22,678 nt of DNA from JBCDHN01 sp964351855 (GTDB lineage: Bacteria > Verrucomicrobiota > Verrucomicrobiia > Verrucomicrobiales > DEV007): the NCBI GenBank assembly GCA_964351855.1, contig CAYGQD010000105.1, positions 1-22,678 of the forward strand, read 5' to 3'. Under the pieces are notes generated by a model that ran no database searches, was not told the DNA's origin, and saw nothing but the letters and a program-made list of their open reading frames with translations. Below, in pieces: positions 15,777-22,600 of this stretch (position 1 is the stretch's first letter; each line of letters starts with the position of its first letter). A program made the position numbers and the translations under genes.

Positions 15777-16688
15777 CTACTCCGGAATCGGAGTCAGGTT
15801 CCCGGGAAGCGCGATCGGCTTGGCCTGCGGAGCGACACTGGCGACGGTCCCTCGATTCCCAAGCTCGATGAGTTGGGAAACGGTCACGAACTTGTAGCCC
15901 TTCGCCAAGAGGCGATCAAACGTGGACGGCATCGCATCAATCGTCGGTTTGTGGATGTCGTGGGCGAGGAGAATTCCGCCCGGGCGAGTTCCCGCGACCA
16001 GACGATCAGCCACCACCGAGGCTCCCGGTTTTTTCCAATCGAGCGGATCGACCGACCACATGATCGTCGGATAGCCGTATTCCGTTTTGATGAAGGATTT
16101 CAGGCTGGAATTGACCGCACCATAGGGTGGGCGATAGATGCGCGGAGCGACGCCGGTCGCGCTAACGATCGCCTCCTTGCTCATGTCCATTTCTTTGCGA
16201 ACAGCGGTCTGAGACAGCTTGGTCAGGTCGGGGTGATTCCAGGTGTGGTTGGCGACTTCATGCCCTTCCGCAACCATCCGCTTCAAGATCGAGGGATAAG
16301 CCTTCGCGTTCGTTCCAACGACGAAAAACGTCGCCTTGATGTTGCGCTGACGAAGCATATCCAGCAGTCGAGGCGTGTTGCTCGGGTGCGGGCCATCGTC
16401 AAAGGTCATCGCAATGTAGGGCTCCGTGATCCGGACGGAGGAATAAGAGGTTCCGGCCGTGGCCATGTTTGCCCGAGGAATGCTGGGTGCCGCGTTCCAA
16501 CCCGGTTTCACCTCTTGCTTTGCCTGCGCTTCCTTGTAAGTCTCTTTCCACTTTTCATTGGTGGCGAACTCCGGCTTTTTCGGATCCTCCGCCGCGACTT
16601 GCTTGGATTTGAGCGACTGACAACTGGTCGAGAACAGACCAGAGGCGAGGGCGAAGAGGATGATGGAGCTGCGAAGGAGGCGTGACAT
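15777..16688 (-). CDS. Polysaccharide deacetylase (NodB family), exported
   Basis: A 303-residue protein. The N-terminus is a signal peptide with a possible lipobox (LFSTSC, Cys23), so it may be a lipoprotein. The NodB domain spans about residues 90-275: motif 1 TFDDGPH (Asp97, Asp98), motif 2 HEVANHTWNHPDL with the zinc ligands His148 and His152, motif 3 RPPYGA (Arg186), motif 4 VDPLDWKKPG (Asp217, Trp218) and motif 5 LLAHDIH (His243). All catalytic motifs are intact. Such enzymes remove N-acetyl (peptidoglycan, chitin) or O-acetyl groups; the substrate cannot be told from sequence. The sulfatase follows on the same strand, and mtnP precedes it by 109 bases. Confidence 0.93.
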   Translation of the reverse strand: MSRLLRSSIILFALASGLFSTSCQSLKSKQVAAEDPKKPEFATNEKWKETYKEAQAKQEVKPGWNAAPSIPRANMATAGTSYSSVRITEPYIAMTFDDGPHPSNTPRLLDMLRQRNIKATFFVVGTNAKAYPSILKRMVAEGHEVANHTWNHPDLTKLSQTAVRKEMDMSKEAIVSATGVAPRIYRPPYGAVNSSLKSFIKTEYGYPTIMWSVDPLDWKKPGASVVADRLVAGTRPGGILLAHDIHKPTIDAMPSTFDRLLAKGYKFVTVSQLIELGNRGTVASVAPQAKPIALPGNLTPIPE

Positions 16689-16797
16689 GGCAGAAAGAAG
16701 ACTGGGGCCGAAATTTAGACGTAGATTTAAGAATTGGCCATGAAAAGTTGAGGCGGAGGTGTGCTTTTGTTAGGTTGAATTCTTGAACGCCTTAAAA

Positions 16798-17661
16798 TTA
16801 CAGAAATCTAGATAAAATCGGCCGTAACTTCTCGATCGTCTCCTCCGGCCAGATGCTTTTGTCCGTGATGATGGCCGTGCCGAGCGCCTCATGCTCGGGC
16901 CAATTCGCTTCCCGGGGAATTTTCGGGATGGCTGCGGCCACGATTTTCTTGGCGTTTTCCGCGTTCGCCATGAGATGGCCGATGACCATTTCCACGTTCA
17001 CATGGTCCTCATCCAGCTTCCAACAATCGTAATCGGTGATCATGGCGAGCGTTGAAAGGGCGATTTCCGCTTCGCGGGCCAACTTGGCTTCGGGGACATT
17101 CGTCATCCCGATCACATCGAATCCCAACTTCCGGTTCACCTCACTCTCGGCGCGGGTCGAAAACGCGGGGCCGTCCATGTTCACATAAGTGGCGCCGTTG
17201 TGAACGGTTTGCCCCATTTCGAGGACCGTTTCGTGGAGAATCCTGCGCAATCCTTCGCTAATCGGATCGGCGAAGCTGACGTGGGCGACGATTCCACCGC
17301 CAAAAAACGTGTGATGCTCCCGGCGACTGGTGCGATCAAAAAACTGATCCGGCAAAACAATGTCGCGCGGTCGATATTGTTCCCGCAAACTGCCGACTGC
17401 GGTGACCGAAATGATCCAGCGCACGTTGAGAGATTTCATCGCCCAAATATTCGCGCGATGATTCAACTCCGTCGGGAGCAAGCGATGCCCTTTCCCGTGT
17501 CGGGGCAAAAAATAGACCTGACGTCCGCTCAAGGTGCCGGAGACGAGCGCATCAGACGGTGGGCCGAAGGGAGTTTCGACCGTGATCTCTTTCGTGTCTT
17601 CCAGTCCGTCGATTTGATAGAGGCCACTGCCTCCGATGATGCCGATTGCCGGTGGATTCAT
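16798..17661 (-). CDS. mtnP: S-methyl-5'-thioadenosine phosphorylase
   Basis: A 287-residue protein from ATG 17661. Family motifs are IGIIGGSGLY near the N-terminus (phosphate site), FLPRHGKGHRLLPTELNHRA, SVTAVGSL, VNMDGPAFSTRAES, GMTNVPEAKLAREAEI and ITDYDCW. It cleaves methylthioadenosine with phosphate to adenine and methylthioribose-1-phosphate, feeding methionine salvage. Ser/Thr and Asp at the purine site (TDYDCW) fit the methylthioadenosine rather than the guanosine/inosine form. A TTG at 17697 would extend it by 12 residues, but those residues precede the conserved start, so ATG is preferred. No other methionine salvage gene is in the window. The beta-propeller gene upstream ends 43 bases away. 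Confidence 0.95.
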   Translation of the reverse strand: MNPPAIGIIGGSGLYQIDGLEDTKEITVETPFGPPSDALVSGTLSGRQVYFLPRHGKGHRLLPTELNHRANIWAMKSLNVRWIISVTAVGSLREQYRPRDIVLPDQFFDRTSRREHHTFFGGGIVAHVSFADPISEGLRRILHETVLEMGQTVHNGATYVNMDGPAFSTRAESEVNRKLGFDVIGMTNVPEAKLAREAEIALSTLAMITDYDCWKLDEDHVNVEMVIGHLMANAENAKKIVAAAIPKIPREANWPEHEALGTAIITDKSIWPEETIEKLRPILSRFL

Positions 17662-17704
17662 GCGGACGACTTCAAAGCGGGATTTCCCTCCCGTCAACTG
17701 GCCA

Positions 17705-18931
17705 TCACTTCCAACGAAACGCGGCTAGCCCTTTCAGCTCCCGCACCACCACCAGATCATCGCTGATCGCGACGGACGCCCAAGTCGGCTGCTTGCTGAT
17801 GGATTTCCGGCTCACGATGTTCAAGGCATCCGGCGAGGCGTCGATGAGAAGCAACTCGCCAGTCTGATCGAGCGCGAGAATGCGGTTCTGATTCACGATC
17901 ATCGACCAGTATTCGCCGAAGGTTTCCTCAGATTTCCAAGCCACTTTTCCGGTTGCCAGTTCCAAGCAGCGGAAGTGTTTGTCGCGATTCAGCAGGTAAA
18001 GGTGATCGCCGATCGCGACCGGAGACGCCATGTAACCTTCCAGACTTTCATCAACCCAAGCGCTCTTTACCGAAAACGTGCCATCCTTCGCGTCGACCTC
18101 GAACAGCATGCTGCCGCCGCCGTAGGTCGCCGTGAAAACGCGGTTTCCGATGACTAATGGGGTGAGGATGTTCATCCCGCGAAACGCCTTCACCGGGGTT
18201 GACCAGAGAACTTCGCCCGTTTCGAGATCGATCCCGCCGAGCTCGGAGCGGGTTTGGGCGACGAGCTGCTGTTTCCCATGAATCGTGGCGATGACGGGGG
18301 AGGAGAAGGCGCTGCCGAACATCGCCTGCCGGTTCTCCATCGCCCGCCAGAGCGTTTCGCCCGTTTTGGCGTCGAGCTTGGTCACCGCGCAGCCCGCTTG
18401 CAGGTAGATCGCGTCATCTGCGGGGAGGGGAGAGCAAACGAAGCCGAATGCGGGCAGTTCCGTCCCTTCCCGCTCCAGGAAATCGATCCGCCAGGCTTCC
18501 GTCCCGTCTTCCGGGCGCAGTTTGACGAGCACATCGCGAATCCCGCCGACGTAGAGCCCCTCCATAGTCACCGCAGGCGTCGCCCGTGCCCAACTCCCGT
18601 TTTTCGAGGCGAAAAAGGGAACCTTCATCGCGCCCGGCCAGGTTTGTTCCCAGGTTTGGGTGCCGGTTTGCAGATCGAAGGCGCGGACGACTTCGTTCGT
18701 CTTCTCCTCGGTTTCGACGGTGTAAACCGTGTTTTCGCGGATGATCGGGCTGGAGTAACCCTCGGCTAAATCGACTCGCCAGAGCGGGGTCAACTGATCA
18801 AAGTTGTCCGGCCAGGTCGCCGCTGGAATGGTCCCGTCGCGATTCGGCCCCCGCCACTGATTCCAATCTGCGGCCGCCAGCGGCCCGATGAAAAGAAGCA
18901 CGACGAAGAGACGAAGCAGGGGTGTTTTCAT
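17705..18931 (-). CDS. Secreted PQQ-type beta-propeller protein (second of two)
   Basis: From ATG 18931 this is a 408-residue protein with a signal peptide (MKTPLLRLFVVLLFIGPLAA) directly followed by ADWNQWRGPNRDG, the same N-terminal signature as in the 7418-8806 protein. Blade motifs include FDLQTGTQTWEQTWP, LDAKTGETLWRAM, IDLETGEVLWSTP and LELATGKVAWKSE. As in the first copy, I see no dehydrogenase active site. The frame is open upstream to 19021 inside the rlmN 3' end; the ATG at 18931 is chosen because it directly starts the signal peptide. It begins 7 bases after the rlmN stop, so it is probably cotranscribed with rlmN. Confidence 0.88.
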   Translation of the reverse strand: MKTPLLRLFVVLLFIGPLAAADWNQWRGPNRDGTIPAATWPDNFDQLTPLWRVDLAEGYSSPIIRENTVYTVETEEKTNEVVRAFDLQTGTQTWEQTWPGAMKVPFFASKNGSWARATPAVTMEGLYVGGIRDVLVKLRPEDGTEAWRIDFLEREGTELPAFGFVCSPLPADDAIYLQAGCAVTKLDAKTGETLWRAMENRQAMFGSAFSSPVIATIHGKQQLVAQTRSELGGIDLETGEVLWSTPVKAFRGMNILTPLVIGNRVFTATYGGGSMLFEVDAKDGTFSVKSAWVDESLEGYMASPVAIGDHLYLLNRDKHFRCLELATGKVAWKSEETFGEYWSMIVNQNRILALDQTGELLLIDASPDALNIVSRKSISKQPTWASVAISDDLVVVRELKGLAAFRWK

Positions 18932-18938
18932 AAGAGCA

Positions 18939-20033
18939 CTACGTCGCGAAATCCGAATCGCGTAAAGTTTCTTCACCCTCGCCCACTTCCAAACCCTCTT
19001 CCTGGAGCCGCAATTGCCCACAAGCGGCCTCGATGTCGTGCCCTTTCTCCCGGCGTAAGGTCGATTGAACGCCGTTGCGGAGCAAGATCGCCTGAAACGC
19101 GTCTTGCTGCTTATCCGAGGGCCGTTTCCAGGGAAGTCCTTCGACCGTGTTGTAGGGAATCAGATTCACCTTGGCCCGCATCGCCTTGGCCCGTTTCGCC
19201 AGCAACTCAGCCTGATCCAGCCCATCGTTGATTCCTTCGATCAGGATGTATTCGAAGGTGATCTTCTGCTTCTTGTGTTGGGAATAATACGTCAGCGCCT
19301 CGAACAACGTCTCCAGCGGATACTTGCGATTCACCGGCATGATTTTCTCCCGAACCTCATCGGACGCGCCGTGCAGACTGATCGCGAGCCGAGTTTGCAG
19401 CGGCTGCTCGGCCAGCTTCTTGATCTGAGGAGCCAGTCCGGAGGTGGAAATCGTCATGTGGCGAGCGCCGATTCCCACGCCCCAGGGGGAGTTCAGGATT
19501 TCGATCGCTTTGTTCAGGTTCGTCAAATTCGCGAGCGGTTCGCCCATTCCCATGAAGACCAAATTATCGACCCGATGGCCCGATGCGGATTCCGCGAAGA
19601 GGACCTGCTCGACGATTTCGCCGACGTCCAAGTTGCGAGCAAAACCGGCCAAACCGCTCGCGCAGAACTTGCAATCGTAAGCGCAACCCACCTGGCTGGA
19701 AACGCAGAGCGTGTGCCGATCCGAGGCCTGGCCGTAGAGCGCCGGATTCGCCGGAATAAGGACGGACTCGACGAATCGCCCGTCGTGAAGCCGAAAGAGA
19801 TATTTCCGGGTGCTGTCGTCGGAACCTTGCTGCCGCGTTTTGATCATCGAACGCAGGGTGAAGCGCTCCGCCAGTTTTTCCCGGAAACCCAGGCTCAGGT
19901 TCGTCATCTCCTCGAAGCTGGTCGCCCGCTTCTCGTAAATCCACTGAGTGACTTGTCGAGCCCGAAACTTCGGCTCGCCCATTTCGGCGAAGGCTTCTTC
20001 CAGATCGGAGAGGGTGAGGCTGGTGATGGTCAT
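18939..20033 (-). CDS. rlmN: Dual-specificity RNA methyltransferase RlmN
   Basis: A 364-residue radical SAM enzyme that methylates C2 of adenosine in 23S rRNA (A2503) and in some tRNAs. The 4Fe-4S motif CAYDCKFC has Cys117, Cys121 and Cys124. The C-terminal catalytic Cys338 is in KGHDIEAACGQL. Other family segments are VSSQVGC, NLVFMGMGEPLAN and TISTSGLAPQIKKL. Starts at 20033 or 20039 (two Met in MFMTITSLTLSD) are equally possible; the open frame continues to 20162 through the intergenic repeat but that part is not coding. It heads a same-strand run with the beta-propeller gene and mtnP, and is divergent from truA, an apt pairing of two RNA-modification genes. Confidence 0.96.
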   Translation of the reverse strand: MTITSLTLSDLEEAFAEMGEPKFRARQVTQWIYEKRATSFEEMTNLSLGFREKLAERFTLRSMIKTRQQGSDDSTRKYLFRLHDGRFVESVLIPANPALYGQASDRHTLCVSSQVGCAYDCKFCASGLAGFARNLDVGEIVEQVLFAESASGHRVDNLVFMGMGEPLANLTNLNKAIEILNSPWGVGIGARHMTISTSGLAPQIKKLAEQPLQTRLAISLHGASDEVREKIMPVNRKYPLETLFEALTYYSQHKKQKITFEYILIEGINDGLDQAELLAKRAKAMRAKVNLIPYNTVEGLPWKRPSDKQQDAFQAILLRNGVQSTLRREKGHDIEAACGQLRLQEEGLEVGEGEETLRDSDFAT

Positions 20034-20037
20034 GAAC

Positions 20038-20124
20038 ATTCGAAACTCGAAATCCGAAGGTTCGAATACTATGGTGCCGGAATTCCAGTTTCGAATATCG
20101 AAGTTCAAGTTTTTTGCTCGAAAC
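20038..20124. repeat. TTCGAA-rich inverted repeats between rlmN and truA
   Basis: The spacer between the two divergent starts (20034-20133) holds ATTCGAAACT (20038-20047), its complement AGTTTCGAAT (20087-20096), and a third TCGAAAC (20118-20124). The first pair extends to a stem of 17 matches over 19 positions (20038-20056 with 20078-20096). The middle copy can alternatively pair with the third. Translations of this region give a phrase like FRISKFKF, the type of peptide I associate with a dispersed intergenic repeat in related genomes (memory, not checked). Confidence 0.6.
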
Positions 20125-20133
20125 CAGCCACCC

Positions 20134-20922
20134 ATGTCGAATCGCCGCTTCAAAACCACCATCGCCTATGACGGGCGACCGTTCGCGGGTTGGCAATGTC
20201 AGCCCGGCGGAAACACGATCCAGGATCACCTGGAAGCGGCGGCGCGAGCGATTCACCCGGAGGTTTCCGGCTTCCACGGATCGGGGCGGACGGATGCCGG
20301 GGTTCACGCGTTGGCCCAGATCGCCCACTTCGATGCGCCGGAGAGTTTTCGAATGGACGCAGGAGCCTGGCAGCGAGCCCTCAACACAAAGCTCCCCCGG
20401 ACCATCAGGGTGATGAACTGCGAAGAAGCTGCCCCGGACTTTCACGCCCGCTTTTGCGCGACCGGAAAAACCTATCGCTATGACGTGTTCACCGGGGCCG
20501 TTCTTCCCCCGTTGTCCGCAGGGTTGGTCTGGCACCTTCGCAAAGGGCTCGATCCGGATCTCTTGGCCGAAGTCTTGAGGTTGTTCGAAGGCGAGCACGA
20601 CTTTGCCTCCTTTGCCGCCAACCGAGGCGATCCCAAATCCAATCCTGAAGACACCTGGCGTCGCATTGATCGAGCGACGGTGGAAGAGCTTCCGGGAGAC
20701 GTTCTCCGGCTCACCTTTCAAGGGAGCGGATTCCTCTACAAGATGGTGAGATTGTTAGTCGGCGGGGCAGTACGCTGTTCGCAAGGCGGCATTCCCATTC
20801 AGGAAATTCAAGAGTTGCTCGACCACCCGCGATCGGGAAAAAAATCGCCCTTGGCCGCGCCACCAGATGGGCTGTATCTGGTTTCGGTAAACTACGAAGC
20901 CAATGATAGCTGGTGTCCCTAA
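20134..20922 (+). CDS. truA: tRNA pseudouridine synthase A
   Basis: A 262-residue protein from ATG 20134 that makes pseudouridine at positions 38-40 of the tRNA anticodon arm. The catalytic Asp54 is in GSGRTDAGVHAL; the start YDGRPFAGWQ, the mid-domain KTYRYDVF and QGSGFLYKMVRLLVG are family-typical. The C-terminus reads SPLAAPPDGLYLVSVNYE, which matches the usual TruA end. The frame continues upstream to 19948, but that part is antisense rlmN plus the repeat. The stop (TAA, 20920-20922) overlaps the stop of the convergent pectate-lyase-like gene. A second, broken copy of the last 25 or so codons lies at 22492-22589. Confidence 0.96.
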   Translation: MSNRRFKTTIAYDGRPFAGWQCQPGGNTIQDHLEAAARAIHPEVSGFHGSGRTDAGVHALAQIAHFDAPESFRMDAGAWQRALNTKLPRTIRVMNCEEAAPDFHARFCATGKTYRYDVFTGAVLPPLSAGLVWHLRKGLDPDLLAEVLRLFEGEHDFASFAANRGDPKSNPEDTWRRIDRATVEELPGDVLRLTFQGSGFLYKMVRLLVGGAVRCSQGGIPIQEIQELLDHPRSGKKSPLAAPPDGLYLVSVNYEANDSWCP

Positions 20923-22358
20923 TTTCTCTGAAGCGCCGCACTGAGCATCTCCAGATTTCGGCAAAAGACCGCGCTATCGATATACGCTTCACCCGGCTGA
21001 AACTTGGGTTGCCCGACCAAGAGCTCTCCGTTGAAACGGGAGATCCAACGCCCCTGATCATCCAGGTCGGCAAGAATCGTCGCCACGCTGGGAGCCGACT
21101 CCAGGGGCGGTAAGATCTGGTCGACTGCGGCCAGAGTCCCAGTGTTCACGAGACCCTGCCAAGCCGCTTCGATGAATGGCAATCGCGAGGGGTTTTTCCA
21201 CCCGTAGTGGCTGGGAAGCCGGGAATCGTCGTAGGTCAGGGAATAGTCTTTCCCTTGGCGCTCCATGTAGAGCGGCTTGTTGGATTGGAGTTCGTAATAC
21301 CGCGCCAACTGTTCACCATCCAGTTCCGAGCGCGTCAGGTAGGCGATCGCGTTGGGGATCGGCTCCAGATACTGCTTGTCCCGGAAGTAAGCCGCGATTT
21401 GCAGAAGTGTCACGATCACTCCTTCAGACTCTCGTCCGGCGATCGCCGGTGGCTCGAACTTCCGCGCCCAGACCGGCTGCATCTCGTAATTATATTGTTG
21501 AGCCCAGCCCGGCTGCGGCTCCGGCATTTGCGACAGGATCAGAAACTTCCCAAACTGCTTTAACGCATTCGCATACCGTTCATCCTCGTAGATTTGATGG
21601 GCCTGGATCAGGGTCTCGGTGACCGTCAGGGCCAATCCATCATTCAACGTGTAGAGGTGCCAGTATTCCTTGATTCGTCCTTCGGTCCGCCAGTCGTAAG
21701 TCGGAACGTTACCCCGCTTGTCAGCTGCCAAACCGGCGGGCTGAGGCGTCCCATCCCAACCCTGGGGAAACGCACCGTTCGGATACTGAGCCGCTAACAG
21801 AGCATCCAACGCGATGGTGGCTGCTTCGTGCACTTTTGTATTCGTGAACCCCGTTGCGAAGTCGAGCTGGGCCAGAAACTGAATCGCGGCCTGGGAGATC
21901 CCGTCATCCAGCGTCGAAAAATTCTTTCCCTTCCCCTTTCCGTTTCGATACATCCCCGCTTGATCGCTCCGGGGATCAAAATCCACCCAGTTCGTCCAGG
22001 CTCCGGACTTGAGCTGACCATAGATCAAGGCATCAGCCGCCGCTAACGCCGCCTCCAGATAGAACGGATCTTTGGTCGCCCGATACGCCGTGAGATAGGC
22101 CAGCCCAACCGATGGGGTTCCCGGAGGTTGGACCCAAACCTGGTTCTCGGTCGCGATTCCTTCTCCCAATCGCTTGGAGAAATCCGGAGCCGTATAATAA
22201 ACATACCCGCCATGCCGCGCGATCTTCTCGACATAAAACTGCGAGGCCTGTTTCATGGCGGAAGCGATCTCCCGCCCATCAGGCGCTGCCGCCGCCCCTC
22301 CTAAAAAGAAAAGGGAAACGGCAACAACAAAGGATCGAATCAGAATGTGGTGAGGCAT
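20919..22358 (-). CDS. Secreted pectate-lyase-like (PL10-type) protein
   Basis: From ATG 22358 this is a 479-residue protein with a signal peptide (IRSFVVAVSLFFLGGAAAA). The mature protein is made of helical hairpins as in alpha/alpha toroid folds and has features of family 10 pectate lyases: AAQYPNGAFPQGWDG (compare the NGGWPQ segment) and NFSTLDDGISQAAIQFLAQL (compare the ITFNDDA segment). It would cleave polygalacturonate outside the cytoplasm, but I cannot place the catalytic Arg and Asp with confidence, so another uronate polysaccharide or a non-catalytic role is possible. The frame extends to 22631, but that part overlaps the truA relic and is not convincing. Its TAG stop (20919-20921) overlaps the truA TAA by two bases, tail to tail. 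Confidence 0.75.
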   Translation of the reverse strand: MPHHILIRSFVVAVSLFFLGGAAAAPDGREIASAMKQASQFYVEKIARHGGYVYYTAPDFSKRLGEGIATENQVWVQPPGTPSVGLAYLTAYRATKDPFYLEAALAAADALIYGQLKSGAWTNWVDFDPRSDQAGMYRNGKGKGKNFSTLDDGISQAAIQFLAQLDFATGFTNTKVHEAATIALDALLAAQYPNGAFPQGWDGTPQPAGLAADKRGNVPTYDWRTEGRIKEYWHLYTLNDGLALTVTETLIQAHQIYEDERYANALKQFGKFLILSQMPEPQPGWAQQYNYEMQPVWARKFEPPAIAGRESEGVIVTLLQIAAYFRDKQYLEPIPNAIAYLTRSELDGEQLARYYELQSNKPLYMERQGKDYSLTYDDSRLPSHYGWKNPSRLPFIEAAWQGLVNTGTLAAVDQILPPLESAPSVATILADLDDQGRWISRFNGELLVGQPKFQPGEAYIDSAVFCRNLEMLSAALQRN

Positions 22359-22449
22359 GGAAATCGGGATTTCGGCCAGCCTATCCTGAACACCCGTGGT
22401 TCGGCCACTCAAAAGTAGTGCCTTCAACAGGCGCATGAACGAATTGGAA

Positions 22450-22481
22450 CCGCCGGAGACGGACCCGTACGTCCGATCAGG
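22450..22481 (+). other. Compound hairpin just upstream of the truA relic
   Basis: CGGA (22454-22457) pairs with TCCG (22472-22475) and GACG/CGT-C within, around a GACC loop. The arrangement (lower helix, upper helix, bulge of about two bases on the 3' side, in a GAACCGCC context) recalls domain V of group II introns, but the conserved AGC triad is not intact and the tetraloop is not GNRA, so this is a weak resemblance. Confidence 0.2.
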
Positions 22482-22491
22482 AATGCCCGGG

Positions 22492-22589
22492 CACCTACGG
22501 TCAGGTAAATACGAATCGGCTGTGGCCGCTCCGCAGATGGGCTTTACCAGATTTCGGTGATTTACAAGTTGGTCTGTTGGGGCGAATAA
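22492..22589 (+). pseudogene. Broken second copy of the truA 3' end
   Basis: Read as CAC-CTA-CGG to the base before GAT (22492-22535) and then, after a missing base, GAT to TAA (22536-22589), this stretch gives HLRSGKYESAVAAP then DGLYQISVIYK. The intact TruA (residues 231-255) reads HPRSGKKSPLAAPPDGLYLV and continues SVNYE. Sixteen of 26 aligned positions are identical, and many differences are synonymous third-base changes (CGA/CGG, TCG/TCA, GGA/GGT, CTG/CTT, TAT/TAC, GTA/GTG), as expected for diverged coding DNA. One base is missing between CCG and GAT. Upstream of 22492 the likeness to truA stops. It is therefore a 3' fragment, not a second gene. Confidence 0.65.
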
Positions 22590-22590
22590 C

Positions 22591-22595
22591 GGAGG
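22591..22595 (+). promoter_or_regulatory. Strong ribosome binding site GGAGG
   Basis: GGAGG five bases before a GTG (22601). It decides the start of the partial gene at the right edge and is unusual because most starts in this window lack such a site. Confidence 0.5.
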
Positions 22596-22600
22596 CTGGG

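Noticed and set aside
22435..22560. 41-codon + strand frame starting MNELEPPETDPYVRSG
   Set aside because: It runs through the hairpin and the truA relic and leaves the TruA-like frame at the deletion, so it is better explained as a remnant than as a gene.
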